Origin: an uncultured Pelagibacteraceae bacterium
GTDB taxonomy: Bacteria; Pseudomonadota; Alphaproteobacteria; Pelagibacterales; Pelagibacteraceae
Assembly: GCA_902517455.1 (NCBI GenBank)
Contig: CABYCN010000001.1
Coordinates: 110,571 to 174,570, forward strand
Length of the DNA stretch: 64,000 nt
Direction: 5' to 3'
The notes below the pieces were generated by a model. That model was not told the DNA's origin. It saw only the letters and a list, made by a program, of their open reading frames with translations, and did not search any database. Shown one piece after another: positions 41,293-52,718 of this stretch (its first letter is position 1; each line of letters starts with the position of its first letter). The translations under genes were made by a program, and so were the position numbers.

Positions 41293-43629
41293 ATGAATAA
41301 ATTTTTACTTAATATTTTGATAATTTTGACAAGTTTTTCCTTAGTTATTTTAGTAACTGTTTTGGTAATTTTATGGACATTTTCCAGCAATATACCTGAT
41401 TATAAATTTTTAAAAAATTATAAACCCCCTGTTTCTAGTAGAGTATATTCTGGGGATGGAAGTCTTGTTGCAGATTTTTCGAAAGAAAAAAGAATATTTG
41501 TTCCTTACGACTCATTGCCAAAAAGTGTTATTTATTCGTTTTTGTCAGCTGAAGATAAAAATTTTTTTTCACACCCTGGAGTTGATGCTAAAGGTGTTAT
41601 TAGAGCGGTTATAAATAATATAAAAAACGTTTTATATTCTAAACGTCTAGAGGGTGCATCAACTATCACTCAACAAGTTGCTAAAAATTTTTTATTAACA
41701 AATGAAGTTAGTTTGAATAGAAAAATTAAAGAGGCAATACTTGCTTTCAGAATAGAGAGAGCTCTTTCAAAGGAGAGAATTCTTGAGTTATATTTAAATC
41801 AAATTTACTTAGGTAGTGGTGCATATGGAGTGGCAGCAGCTAGTCTAGAATATTTTGATAAATCTATTAAAGAATTAAATTATAATGAATCAGCTTTACT
41901 CGCTGCACTTCCCAAAGCACCAAGTAAATATAATCCTTATAGAAATATAGAATTAGCTAAGTTTAGAAGAGATTTAGTTTTAGAAAACCTTTTAGATAAT
42001 GGTTTTATAAATCAGAACGATTATCAAAAATTTAAGAAACAAGATATAATACTAAAAAAGAAAAAAAAAATATTTTTAGAAGACGCTCAATATTATATTG
42101 AGGATGTAAGAAAAAATATTATAGAAAAATTAACTTACCAAAAAGTCTACAAACAAGGATTCAACATAAATTCTCCTATTGATTTAAATTTACAAAAAAT
42201 TGCAACCAAAGCCCTTAGAGACGGACTCATCACCTACGATCAACGAAAAGGTTGGAGAGGACCCTTGGAAAATAAAAAATACGGGAAAAATTGGAGTGAA
42301 AATTTGAAAAAATACAAATTAGAAAAATCTATAGGTTGGGAAATTGCAATAATTAAAAAAATTGATCAGTTTTCAGTTACTATTGAAACGGTAGATAAAC
42401 TGAATGGAGAAATAGAATATAAAGATCTGAGTTGGACCAAGAAAGAGATTAGTGAAATTTTAAAATCAGGTGATATCGTTTATGTTAAAAAGATTAGTGA
42501 TAATAAATTTACATTAGAGCAAATTCCAAAAATTAATGGAGGAATTGTTGTTATGGATCCTTATACAGGAAGAGTCTTAGCATTAAGCGGTGGTTTTAGT
42601 TTTAAAAATAGTGAATTTAACCGAGCAACTCAAGCACTAAGACAACCTGGCTCAGCCTTTAAACCATTCATATATGCACTTGCTCTAGAAAATAATTATA
42701 CACCTACCTCGCTTGTTTTAGATGCACCATTAGTTTTGGATCAAGGATCAGATTTAAAAATGTGGAAACCACAAAATTATGGTAAAAAGTTTTATGGACC
42801 TTCCACACTTAGAATTGGTTTAGAAAAATCAAGAAATTTAATGACGGTTAGAATAGCGCAAAATTTAGGTATTCAAAAAATTATTAATTTTTCAAAAGAT
42901 TTGGGTATATATGAAAATCCAGAAAAATTAATTTCAATTTCATTAGGCTCAACAGAAACCACTTTGCTTAAATTAACAGCAGCCTATTGTTCTTTTGTGA
43001 ATGGAGGAAAGTTAGTTAATCCAATATTAATTGACAGAATTCAAGATAGTGAAGGAAATACACTAATTAATAATGAAAAAAGAACCTGTGAAAATTGTGA
43101 AAAAATTTCTTTTACAAGTAATGAATATCCAAGAATTAAAGATAATTACAAACAAATATTTTCTCCACAGACCGCATATCAAATGACCTCTCTATTAGAG
43201 GGGGTAATACAAAGAGGAACAGGTAAAAAATTAAGAAAATTAAATTTAAACTTAGCAGGTAAAACTGGAACAACGAATGAAAATACTGATGCTTGGTTTA
43301 TAGGTTTTACTTCTAATCTAGTAATAGGAGTTTATGTAGGTATGGATGAACCAAAAACGTTAGGTAAAAACGAAACTGGCTCAAAAACAGCATTACCCAT
43401 TTTTCAAAATTTTGTTAAAAAAGCTATAAGAAAGTATGATGCGAGACCATTTAAATCATCCGAAAATATAACTATGATGGTAGTTGATCCATTAACTGGT
43501 CAAAAAGCTAAGTTTTCCTCTAAAAATACCATTGTTGAAGTTTATAAGAGTAGAAATGTAGTTGATGGCAAGGTTGTATACACAATTAATAATAGATTAG
43601 AATCTAATAATATATTAAAGTTTTACTAA
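41293..43629 (+). CDS. mrcA: Penicillin-binding protein 1A family
   Basis: TM anchor; AEDKNFFSHPGVD, EGASTITQQVAKN, RQPGSAFKPF, AGKTGTTNENTDAWF. ATG 41293 preferred over track start 41167. Confidence 0.94.
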   Translation: MNKFLLNILIILTSFSLVILVTVLVILWTFSSNIPDYKFLKNYKPPVSSRVYSGDGSLVADFSKEKRIFVPYDSLPKSVIYSFLSAEDKNFFSHPGVDAKGVIRAVINNIKNVLYSKRLEGASTITQQVAKNFLLTNEVSLNRKIKEAILAFRIERALSKERILELYLNQIYLGSGAYGVAAASLEYFDKSIKELNYNESALLAALPKAPSKYNPYRNIELAKFRRDLVLENLLDNGFINQNDYQKFKKQDIILKKKKKIFLEDAQYYIEDVRKNIIEKLTYQKVYKQGFNINSPIDLNLQKIATKALRDGLITYDQRKGWRGPLENKKYGKNWSENLKKYKLEKSIGWEIAIIKKIDQFSVTIETVDKLNGEIEYKDLSWTKKEISEILKSGDIVYVKKISDNKFTLEQIPKINGGIVVMDPYTGRVLALSGGFSFKNSEFNRATQALRQPGSAFKPFIYALALENNYTPTSLVLDAPLVLDQGSDLKMWKPQNYGKKFYGPSTLRIGLEKSRNLMTVRIAQNLGIQKIINFSKDLGIYENPEKLISISLGSTETTLLKLTAAYCSFVNGGKLVNPILIDRIQDSEGNTLINNEKRTCENCEKISFTSNEYPRIKDNYKQIFSPQTAYQMTSLLEGVIQRGTGKKLRKLNLNLAGKTGTTNENTDAWFIGFTSNLVIGVYVGMDEPKTLGKNETGSKTALPIFQNFVKKAIRKYDARPFKSSENITMMVVDPLTGQKAKFSSKNTIVEVYKSRNVVDGKVVYTINNRLESNNILKFY

Positions 43630-44724
43630 TGGATGATAAATTTATAATTTTCAAAAAAGAGATACAAAATATTAATCAAAGAGTTAAGGAGTATCTTTGA
43701 AACTAATAGTATTTATTCTAAATTAGAGACATACAGCAAAAAAATGCTAGACCCTAATTTTTGGCAAAATAAAACTTATTCAAAAAATATTTTAAAAGAA
43801 AAAAAACTATTTGAAGACCTTATCAAATCTCATAAAGACTCCATTCAAAGATTAGAAGACTTAAAAGATTTGTATCAATTATCTATTGAAGAAAAAAATA
43901 TTAATGTTCAAAAAGAAGTGTTTGAAAGTATAAGAAATTTAAGAGATGAAGTAAAAAAAGATGAAGTGAAGTGTTTTTTGTCAAACGAAGCAGACTCTCT
44001 TGATAGTTATGTAGAAATCCATGCTGGAGCTGGAGGTACCGAAAGCCAAGATTGGGCGGACATGTTGAGAAGAATGTACTTGAGATGGTCAGATAATAAA
44101 AAATTTAAATCTCATTTAATCAGTGAACATAGGGGTGATGAGGCAGGTATAAAATCGTCGATTATAAAGATAGAGGGTGATTATGTTTTTGGATGGCTTA
44201 AAAAAGAGTCTGGGATTCATAGATTGGTTAGGATTTCACCATTTGATTCTGGTGCAAGAAGACATACTAGTTTCGCAAGTATATGGGTTTATCCCGTTGT
44301 AGATGATAATATTAAAATCGAGATTCTGGATAAAGATTTAAGAATAGACACCTATCGATCAAGTGGTGCAGGAGGACAGCACGTTAATACAACTGATAGT
44401 GCTGTTAGGATAACTCATATACCTTCTAAAATAGTTGTTCAGTGCCAGAATGAGAGGTCACAACACAAAAATAAAGAAACCTGCATGAATATGCTTAAGG
44501 CTCGTTTATATGATTTTGAGATAAAAAAAAAGTCTGAGGAAACACAAATTTCAGAAAAATCTAAAGCTGAAATCGGCTGGGGGCACCAAATAAGATCATA
44601 TGTACTACAACCATATAGACTTGTTAAAGATAATAGAACGAATTTCGAAAGTACTAATCCAGAAAAAATCCTAGATGGTGAGATTGATGAGTTTTTACAA
44701 AAATCTTTATATGAAATTAAATGA
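43629..44724 (+). CDS. prfB: Peptide chain release factor 2, expressed via programmed +1 frameshift at CTTTGA (TGA 43698-43700)
   Basis: Frame 0: MDDKFIIFKKEIQNINQRVKEYL-TGA; +1 frame: ETNSIYSKLETYSKKMLDPNFWQ...; main ORF carries GAGGTESQDWADML and RSSGAGGQHVNTTDSAVRITH. Confidence 0.95.
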
Positions 44725-46916
44725 GTAAATTAATCTTTAGATTACTTATTTTTTTAATATTTATAACAATCAGTATAATAATTTATTTGAGTTTTGTAGG
44801 TATTGAAACAAAAAGATTTAATAACCAAATAGAAAAACAAATAAAAAATATTGACGGTGATTTAGAAATTGATTTAAAGAAGATTAAGATTGTTTTAAAT
44901 CCAATAGAATTCAAAATAAAAGCAAAAACTATAGGAACCTCTTTAAAAATCAGAGATAAAATAATTGAAATTGAGGCTATCAATGGTGAAATATCGATAA
45001 ATTCTTTACTTAATAAGAAATTTTCTTTAACTAATTTAGAGATCTCTACCAAAACCATAGAGATTAAAAAATTAATTTCCTTCATTAGAATTTTAAAAAA
45101 TGATCCAAAACTATATATTTTAGAGCACATAGTTAAAAAGGGATTTATCATCGCTGATATTAATGTAGAATTTGATTCACAAGGTATATTAAAAAAAAAT
45201 TACAATATTAAAGGAATAGTAAAGGATAGTAATTTAAAAATATTAAAAAAATATGAGGTTAATAAACTTAACTTTATTTTTAATATTGTGGATAAAAATC
45301 TTAAGTTTGAAGATATTTCACTTAACTTAGACACAATACCTTTTTCATCTAATAAAATACTTGTAAAAAAAATCGAAAAAAATTTTTTTATTGAAGGAGA
45401 TATAAAAAATAAAAAAATTGAATTGAGTCGAGAAAAAATTCCTTTGTATATTAAGCAATTAAATCCAAATCTTAATATTGTTGAGAGTATAAACTTTAAT
45501 TCAGATAATAAATTTTCCTTTGAAGTAAGTGATAAATTAGATTTTGATAATTTAAGGATAAGTTCTAATCTTAAAATTAATGATTTGTTAATAAAAAGAG
45601 ATTTAAAGCTAAAAAATATATTTCCAAAAATTAAAAAAAAAATTGAATTTTTAGACCATGAAATAAAAATAAATTATAATAAAAAGAACTTGTTAATAGA
45701 TGGTGAAGGGACGATCTTTTTTCAGCAAGAAAAAGATAAAGTAGAATATAAAATTAGCAAAGCTGGAGAAAATTTAAAATTTTTATCAATATTATCTATT
45801 AGGAACAATCCATTTTTGATTAATTTGTTGGGATATGAAAAAAATAAAAATAATGAATTGAAAATAGATTTAGATGGGAAATATACTTTAAATAAAAAAA
45901 TTATTATTAATTCATTCAAATTAACGGAAAAAAAAAATATAATTAACTTTAACGAATTAGTCATAAGTAAGGACTATAAAATTGATAGTGTAAGAGATGT
46001 TAATTTGGATTATTATGATAAACAAAATATAAAAAATCAACTTTCCATCACAAAAAAAAACAAAAATTATTTTTTTAAAGGGCCAATTTTTAATTCAAGC
46101 AATTTACTTAGAGAATTAAATAATTTAGATAATGAAAACAAAAAAAATCATTTTGGTGAAGACTTTAGTGTAGTTTTTCAAATTGACCAAATTATTCTTG
46201 ATAAAGAACATACAGTGCAAAATTTCAAGGGAAATATCATTTTTGAAAATAATGAAATTATTAACGCAAATCTTGATGCTGATTTTTCAACAAAAAAAAA
46301 ATTGAAATTTACAATTAATACAAAAGAAGAGGGCAAAATCATTACCTTATTTCTTGATAAAGCTAAACCAGCCATAAGTCAGTATAGTTTTATAAAAGGT
46401 TTTGAAAATGGTTCCTTAGATTTTTACTCAATTAAAGAAGGTAATAAATCTAAATCAACTTTAAAGATTTATGATTTTAAACTTAAAGAGCTTCCTGCTT
46501 TAACAAAATTACTTACTTTAGCATCATTACAGGGTATTGCTGATATTTTGACTGGTGAAGGGATTAGATTTGATGAATTCGAAATGAATTTTACAAATGA
46601 AGGATCATTAATGGAAATAGAGGAAATCTATGCAATTGGACCAGCAATATCAATTTTAATGAATGGGTATGTCGAAAAAAATAAAGTTGTTAGCTTAAGA
46701 GGCACATTAGTGCCAGCTACAACAATTAATAAAGTGATCGGGTCAATACCAGTTCTAGGAAAGATATTGGTTGGACAGAAGACCGGAGAAGGAGTGTTTG
46801 GAGTAAGTTTTAAAATTAAGGGACCCCCAAAAAAATTAGAAACAACCGTCAATCCTATAAAAACTTTAACACCTAGGTTTATAACAAGAACTATAGAAAA
46901 AATTAAAAAGAATTAA
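44721..46916 (+). CDS. AsmA/YhdP-like large membrane-anchored protein
   Basis: Single N-terminal TM, long repetitive beta-rich body, C-terminal GSIPVLGKILVGQKTGEGVFGVSFKIKGPPKK. Confidence 0.68.
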   Translation: MSKLIFRLLIFLIFITISIIIYLSFVGIETKRFNNQIEKQIKNIDGDLEIDLKKIKIVLNPIEFKIKAKTIGTSLKIRDKIIEIEAINGEISINSLLNKKFSLTNLEISTKTIEIKKLISFIRILKNDPKLYILEHIVKKGFIIADINVEFDSQGILKKNYNIKGIVKDSNLKILKKYEVNKLNFIFNIVDKNLKFEDISLNLDTIPFSSNKILVKKIEKNFFIEGDIKNKKIELSREKIPLYIKQLNPNLNIVESINFNSDNKFSFEVSDKLDFDNLRISSNLKINDLLIKRDLKLKNIFPKIKKKIEFLDHEIKINYNKKNLLIDGEGTIFFQQEKDKVEYKISKAGENLKFLSILSIRNNPFLINLLGYEKNKNNELKIDLDGKYTLNKKIIINSFKLTEKKNIINFNELVISKDYKIDSVRDVNLDYYDKQNIKNQLSITKKNKNYFFKGPIFNSSNLLRELNNLDNENKKNHFGEDFSVVFQIDQIILDKEHTVQNFKGNIIFENNEIINANLDADFSTKKKLKFTINTKEEGKIITLFLDKAKPAISQYSFIKGFENGSLDFYSIKEGNKSKSTLKIYDFKLKELPALTKLLTLASLQGIADILTGEGIRFDEFEMNFTNEGSLMEIEEIYAIGPAISILMNGYVEKNKVVSLRGTLVPATTINKVIGSIPVLGKILVGQKTGEGVFGVSFKIKGPPKKLETTVNPIKTLTPRFITRTIEKIKKN

Positions 46917-48142
46917 TCAAATTCTATTTTAAGGTGTCTTTTTTTTCCAATAGAAAGTTTAAGATAATTTTCATTTAAGAAACCCTCATCAATTTGAAAT
47001 TTTTCACTTTGTATCATCTCGTTATTTATCTTAATAGCATTTCCTTTGATTAATCTTCTAATTTCACTTTTTGAAGTTTCTAAATTTGAATAAATTATTA
47101 AATCAATAATATTAATATTCTTTTTTATTAAAGATTTTTTAATCTTGATTGTTGGTAAATTTGTACCAATAGAATTTACTTTAAAAGCCTCTTTAGCAAT
47201 TATCTCTGAATTGTTTGCTTGTTTTTTACCGTGCAACATAGTCGTAGCTTCATTTGCGAGTAATACTTTTAATTCATTGATATCTTTACTCTTTAGATTT
47301 TCAATTTTATCAAGTGAAAGATTTGTAAAAAATTTTATAAATCTAATCACGTCTCTATCATCAGTATTTCTCCAAAATTGCCAATAATCGTATGGAGATA
47401 GTAACTTTTTATCTAACCATATAGCACCGCCTGCGCTTTTACCCATTTTAGCCCCTGTTGCTAAAGTAATTAGTGGTGTTGTTAAACCGTAAGTTTTTTT
47501 ATTAGAATGTCTTTTAATTAGTTCAACTCCATTAACAATATTTCCCCATTGGTCTGAACCTCCAATCTGAAGGACACAATTTTCTTTTTTGTTTAGTTCC
47601 ATAAAATCATAAGCTTGTAAGATCATATAATTAAATTCCATGTAACTTAACGATTGTTCTCTATCTAGCCTAGTCTTTACGCTATCAAATGTTAACATCT
47701 TATTAATTGTAAAATGTTTTCCTATATTTCTTAAAAAGTTAATATAGTTTAGATTCTTAAGCCACTTATAATTGTCGACAAAAATTGGGCAAATTTTTTT
47801 ATCATTAGTATTTAAAAAGATTTTAAGTATTTTTTTAATATTTCCGGCATTCTTTTTAATTTCTTTATCATTTAAAATTTTACGAGTTTTATCTTTTCCA
47901 GATGGATCACCGATTCGGGTGGTTCCACCTCCCAAAAGAACAATTGGTTGGTGCCCATGACTTTGAGCTAATTTTAAACACATTATTTGAAGAAGACTGC
48001 CAACATGAAGACTTTCAGCAGTACAATCAAAACCTATATATGCTTTTATTTTATCCTTATCTAATAAATGGGATAATTCTCTTTCATCAGTACATTGATA
48101 AAAATAACCTCTATCTTTAAATTCTTTTAAAAATTTATTCAT
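46913..48142 (-). CDS. tyrS: Tyrosyl-tRNA synthetase
   Basis: AYIGFDCTAESLHVGSLLQIM, LQIGGSDQWGNI, GAKMGKSAGGAIWLD. Confidence 0.96.
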   Translation of the reverse strand: MNKFLKEFKDRGYFYQCTDERELSHLLDKDKIKAYIGFDCTAESLHVGSLLQIMCLKLAQSHGHQPIVLLGGGTTRIGDPSGKDKTRKILNDKEIKKNAGNIKKILKIFLNTNDKKICPIFVDNYKWLKNLNYINFLRNIGKHFTINKMLTFDSVKTRLDREQSLSYMEFNYMILQAYDFMELNKKENCVLQIGGSDQWGNIVNGVELIKRHSNKKTYGLTTPLITLATGAKMGKSAGGAIWLDKKLLSPYDYWQFWRNTDDRDVIRFIKFFTNLSLDKIENLKSKDINELKVLLANEATTMLHGKKQANNSEIIAKEAFKVNSIGTNLPTIKIKKSLIKKNINIIDLIIYSNLETSKSEIRRLIKGNAIKINNEMIQSEKFQIDEGFLNENYLKLSIGKKRHLKIEFD

Positions 48143-48189
48143 AAGAATATAATCTTACAATATACAATTTTTTTTAAAAAAAAATATTA

Positions 48190-49332
48190 ATGAAAAATAA
48201 AGAATTTACTGCACTTGGTTTAATGAGTGGAACTTCAATGGATGGTGTAGACGTTTCTTTAGTTAAATCTGATGGAGAATACCGTTTTCAAGGTATTTTA
48301 AATTATTATAGACAATTTAGTGATGATCTTAGACAAAAATTGATTAATTTGAGAAGTTTAATTAATGAAAAAAATGACCTCAAAAAATATGCAAATCAAC
48401 TAAAAGATCTAGAGAGGGAAATAACATTATTTCACAGTGAAATTGTTAATGATATTTCTCAAAGGTACAAAAAAAAAATTGACTTGATAGGGTTTCATGG
48501 GTTGACAATTTTCCACGATTCCACAAAAAAAATTTCACTACAGTTAGGTGACGGTAAGTTATTATCACAACTTACAAAACATATAGTCGTAAATGATTTT
48601 CGACAAAAAGATTTGAAAAATGAAGGCCAGGGAGCACCTTTAACTCCAGTATTCCACAGATTGATCTGTAATTTGATAAATAAAAAAAAAAAAATTCAAT
48701 ATCCAGTCATTTTGATGAATATAGGAGGAATTACTAATATAACAAAAATTAAAAATAACCGAGACTCAAATGAGAAAAATTTATCTGCTTATGACATTGC
48801 CCCTGGTAATTGTTTAATTGATGAATGGGTCAGAAAAAATACTAAACAAAACTTTGATTATAACGGAAATTTTGCTGAGTCTGGAAAGGTTGATCAATTA
48901 GTATTTAATCAAATAATAGATAACTTAAATATTAAGTCTTACGAAAAATCTTTAGATATAAAAGATTTTGACTTATCATTTGCAAGAGGATTATCATTTT
49001 TAGATGGTTGTGCAACCATAACATTATTTACTGCTTATTTAATTGCAGAAGGAATTAAGCAAAATGATAATAATAGTAAGATTTGTTTAATATGTGGAGG
49101 AGGTAGAAAAAATAATTTTTTAATAAGAAATATCAAAAAATATTTTAAACAAAAAAAATTAAAGTTTGAGAATATTGAAAAATATAATTTAGATGGTGAC
49201 TTTATAGAGTCACAAGCATTTGGTTTTTTAGCTATAAGAACATTTTTAAAAAAACCTATTTCTTATCCCAAAACAACTAGATGTAAAAGCCCAACAATTG
49301 GTGGAGTTATTAGTAAAAATTTTAGTAAATAG
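48190..49332 (+). CDS. anmK: Anhydro-N-acetylmuramic acid kinase
   Basis: GLMSGTSMDGVDVSLV, GFHGLTIFHD, NIGGITNIT. Confidence 0.95.
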   Translation: MKNKEFTALGLMSGTSMDGVDVSLVKSDGEYRFQGILNYYRQFSDDLRQKLINLRSLINEKNDLKKYANQLKDLEREITLFHSEIVNDISQRYKKKIDLIGFHGLTIFHDSTKKISLQLGDGKLLSQLTKHIVVNDFRQKDLKNEGQGAPLTPVFHRLICNLINKKKKIQYPVILMNIGGITNITKIKNNRDSNEKNLSAYDIAPGNCLIDEWVRKNTKQNFDYNGNFAESGKVDQLVFNQIIDNLNIKSYEKSLDIKDFDLSFARGLSFLDGCATITLFTAYLIAEGIKQNDNNSKICLICGGGRKNNFLIRNIKKYFKQKKLKFENIEKYNLDGDFIESQAFGFLAIRTFLKKPISYPKTTRCKSPTIGGVISKNFSK

Positions 49333-49978
49333 CTATTTCTTCTTTAATGTATTTATCAATTACTTTAATTAAACTTTTTTCATTCTTAGTAAAAAAATGA
49401 TTTGAATCCATCACTGAATTAAATTGAACCTTGATTCCTTTTTGTGAGCTTAAGCGTTTATTAAGTTCATTTATGTAATCTGAGGGAACTAACTCATCTT
49501 TTTTCCCATGCACAACTAAACCCGATGTTGGACAAGGTGATAAAAAAGAGAAATCATAAACATTCGGCTGAGGTGAAATTGCAATAAATCTATTTATTTC
49601 TGGCCTCCTCATTAAAAGTTGCATCGCTATGAGAGACCCAAATGAAAAACCAGCTACCCAACATTGTGAATTATCAAAATTTTCTCTTTCCAACCAATCA
49701 AGAGCAGCAGCTGCATCTGCCAGCTCTCCCTGACCATTATCAAATTCTCCATCGCTTTTTCCAACACCTCTAAAATTTACTCTACATACTGAGAAATCGT
49801 TATCCATAAAAGAATGAAAAGTTTCAACAACAACTTTGTTATTCATAGTTCCTCCATATTGAGGGTGAGGTTGCAAAACAAGAGCAATTGGTGAAGTACT
49901 TTTTTTACTCTTATAATATTTAGCTTCTAATCTTCCAGCAGAGCCAGGAATAAATATATCTAAAATTTTGTTTTCCAT
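49322..49978 (-). CDS. Alpha/beta hydrolase
   Basis: LQPHPQYGGTMNNKVV, FRGVGKSDGEFDNG, GFSFGS nucleophile elbow. Confidence 0.88.
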   Translation of the reverse strand: MENKILDIFIPGSAGRLEAKYYKSKKSTSPIALVLQPHPQYGGTMNNKVVVETFHSFMDNDFSVCRVNFRGVGKSDGEFDNGQGELADAAAALDWLERENFDNSQCWVAGFSFGSLIAMQLLMRRPEINRFIAISPQPNVYDFSFLSPCPTSGLVVHGKKDELVPSDYINELNKRLSSQKGIKVQFNSVMDSNHFFTKNEKSLIKVIDKYIKEEIAIY

Positions 49979-50061
49979 AATTGTAATTGATTACTATTCT
50001 CAAAAAAAAAATAGGTTTATCACAACTACGTGACATAATGTTAGTATTTTTTTTATTATAG

Positions 50062-50086
50062 ATACTTGACTATTTTAGTCGGGTTT
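50062..50086 (+). promoter_or_regulatory. Candidate IscR type-1-like operator
   Basis: ATACTTGACTATTTTAGTCGGGTTT, compared by eye with recalled E. coli motif ATASYYGACTRWWWYAGTCRRSTAT. Confidence 0.65.
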
Positions 50087-50113
50087 ATATATACCCTTGT
50101 AAAATAACGTTTT

Positions 50114-50539
50114 ATGAAACTTACATCTAAGGGCAGATATGCGGTAATGGCTTTAGTGGATCTGGCAAAATTTAACAACATTAATCCAGTTTCTTTACGA
50201 GATATTTCACTAAGACAGGGAATCTCTTTAGATTATTTAGAGCAGATATTCGCGAAATTAAGAAAGAAAGAAATAGTTCAAAGTGTAAGAGGAACACAAG
50301 GAGGATATATTCTAAACAAAAAAGCTAAAGAAATAAAACTAACGAATATTTTTGAAGCCGTAGACGAAAAAGTAAAAACTGTGCAGTGCAAAAAAGAGTC
50401 AAAAAAAGGATGTAATGGTAAACCAGTAAAATGTTTAACCCATAATCTTTGGGATGAACTTGAGAGTCACATAAATAATTTTTTTAATAAAAAGAGTTTA
50501 GATGATTTAGTTAAAGATAATGAAGAGAAAAGTGTTTAA
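50114..50539 (+). CDS. iscR: Rrf2/IscR-family Fe-S regulator
   Basis: [20 protein letters not shown]..., [10 protein letters not shown], three clustered Cys (CKKESKKGC...C). Confidence 0.9.
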   Translation: MKLTSKGRYAVMALVDLAKFNNINPVSLRDISLRQGISLDYLEQIFAKLRKKEIVQSVRGTQGGYILNKKAKEIKLTNIFEAVDEKVKTVQCKKESKKGCNGKPVKCLTHNLWDELESHINNFFNKKSLDDLVKDNEEKSV

Positions 50540-50541
50540 CA

Positions 50542-51984
50542 ATGAATACTAGAGAAAAAGATATAGAAAATTTAAAAGATTATAAATATGGTTTTTCAAC
50601 CGATATTGAAAATATAAGAGCGCCAAAGGGTTTAAATGAGGATGTAATCAAATTTATTTCAAATATTAAGAAAGAACCAAAATGGATGTTAGATTTTAGA
50701 TTAAAGTCGTTTAAAAGACTTCAAAACTTAAAAGAACCAGATTGGCAAAAACCAAAATATCCAAAAATAGATTATCAGGACTTGTATTATTATTCAGCGC
50801 CCAAAAGCATGAGTGATAAACCCAAAAGTCTTGACGAGCTTGATCCCAAACTTTTAGAAACATATAAGAAGCTAGGTATTCCATTACAAGAACAAGCAAG
50901 ATTAAATGGTATTGCTATTGATGCTGTTTTTGATTCAGTTTCGGTTGCAACAACATTCAAAGATGAATTAACCAAACAAGGAATAATTTTTTGCTCTATG
51001 TCTGAGGCTATACAAAAACATCCAGATTTAGTGAAAAAATATTTGGGAACCGTTATTCCAACAACAGATCATTTTTTTGCGACTTTAAATTCGGCTGTAT
51101 TTACGGATGGGTCGTTTGTGTATATTCCTGAAGGAGTCAGATGTCCTATGGAACTATCAACTTACTTTAGAATTAACGCATCACAAACGGGACAATTTGA
51201 AAGAACTTTAATTATAGCAGATAAAGGAAGTTATGTAAGTTATCTAGAGGGTTGTACTGCACCAATGAGAGATGAAAATCAACTTCATGCGGCAAACGTA
51301 GAATTAATTGCTCTCGATGATGCTGAAATAAAATATTCCACAGTACAAAATTGGTATCCTGGAGATGAAAACGGTAAAGGAGGAATATATAATTTTGTAA
51401 CTAAAAGAGGCTTATGCAAAGGCAGAAATTCTAAAATTTCTTGGACACAAGTAGAAACGGGTTCAGCTATAACTTGGAAATACCCTAGTTGTATATTAAA
51501 AGGAGATAATTCAATTGGGGAATTTTATTCAATTGCAATTACTAATAATCATCAAAAAGCTGATACTGGAACTAAGATGATACATCTAGGAAAAAATACA
51601 AAGAGTAAAATTATATCAAAAGGCATTAGCGCAGGATTTTCAGATATGACCTACAGAGGATTAGTTGACATTAATCCAAAGGCAAAAAATTCAAGCAATT
51701 ATACTCAGTGTGACTCCTTATTGATGGGTAACAAATGTGGGGCTCACACTGTTCCATACATAAAAAACAAAAATTTTAACTCCAATATAGCACATGAAGC
51801 TACGACTTCTAAAATAAGTGAAGAACAACTACACTATTGCCAACAAAGGGGCTTAAACTCAGAAGAGGCTGTTGGATTAATTGTAAACGGATTTTGTAAA
51901 GAAGTGCTTCAACAATTACCAATGGAATTCGCAGTAGAAGCTCAAAAACTCGTGGGTATTAGCTTAGAGGGTAGTGTTGGTTAA
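50542..51984 (+). CDS. sufB: Fe-S assembly scaffold SufB
   Basis: [45 protein letters not shown]. Confidence 0.97.
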   Translation: MNTREKDIENLKDYKYGFSTDIENIRAPKGLNEDVIKFISNIKKEPKWMLDFRLKSFKRLQNLKEPDWQKPKYPKIDYQDLYYYSAPKSMSDKPKSLDELDPKLLETYKKLGIPLQEQARLNGIAIDAVFDSVSVATTFKDELTKQGIIFCSMSEAIQKHPDLVKKYLGTVIPTTDHFFATLNSAVFTDGSFVYIPEGVRCPMELSTYFRINASQTGQFERTLIIADKGSYVSYLEGCTAPMRDENQLHAANVELIALDDAEIKYSTVQNWYPGDENGKGGIYNFVTKRGLCKGRNSKISWTQVETGSAITWKYPSCILKGDNSIGEFYSIAITNNHQKADTGTKMIHLGKNTKSKIISKGISAGFSDMTYRGLVDINPKAKNSSNYTQCDSLLMGNKCGAHTVPYIKNKNFNSNIAHEATTSKISEEQLHYCQQRGLNSEEAVGLIVNGFCKEVLQQLPMEFAVEAQKLVGISLEGSVG

Positions 51985-52718
51985 TGTTAAAAATAAATAA
52001 TTTAAATGCAAACATAGAGGATAAATCAATTCTAAAGGATTTTTCACTTAATATTAATCCTGGTGAAGTTCATGCAATTATGGGTCCAAATGGCTCTGGT
52101 AAAAGCACATTATCAAACATCCTATCAGGTAAAAAAGGTTATGAAATTTCTGGGGAAGTACTTTTTGAGAATAAAAATTTATTTGAACTTGAAACTGAGG
52201 AAAGAGCACACAAAGGGATATTTTTAGCTTTTCAGTATCCATTAGAGATACCAGGTGTAAATACAAATATATTTTTGAAAACTTCTTTAAATGCAATAAG
52301 AAAAGCAAGAGGAGAAAAAGAACTTGATGCAATAGAATTTTTAAAATTGGTAAAAGAAAAGGCCAAAGAATTAAAATTTGATGAAGAAAAGTTAAATAGG
52401 CAATTAAATGTTGGTTTTTCCGGGGGAGAAAAAAAAAAAAATGAAATTTTACAAATGTCTATGTTATCTCCTAAATTATCTATTTTAGATGAAACTGACT
52501 CTGGTTTGGATATTGATGCTTTAAAGGTTGTATCTGATGGAGTAAACACATTAAGAAATAAAGATAATTCTTTTTTAATAATCACTCACTATCAAAGATT
52601 GTTAGATTACATAAAACCTGATTTTGTTCATGTTTTAATGAATGGGAAAATAATTAAGTCTGGAGGACCAGAACTAGCATTAGAATTAGAAAAAAAAGGG
52701 TATGAAAATTTTAATTAA
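51984..52718 (+). CDS. sufC: SufC ATPase
   Basis: MGPNGSGKSTLSN, FSGGEKKKNEILQM, LDETDSGLDIDAL. Confidence 0.97.
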   Translation: MLKINNLNANIEDKSILKDFSLNINPGEVHAIMGPNGSGKSTLSNILSGKKGYEISGEVLFENKNLFELETEERAHKGIFLAFQYPLEIPGVNTNIFLKTSLNAIRKARGEKELDAIEFLKLVKEKAKELKFDEEKLNRQLNVGFSGGEKKKNEILQMSMLSPKLSILDETDSGLDIDALKVVSDGVNTLRNKDNSFLIITHYQRLLDYIKPDFVHVLMNGKIIKSGGPELALELEKKGYENFN

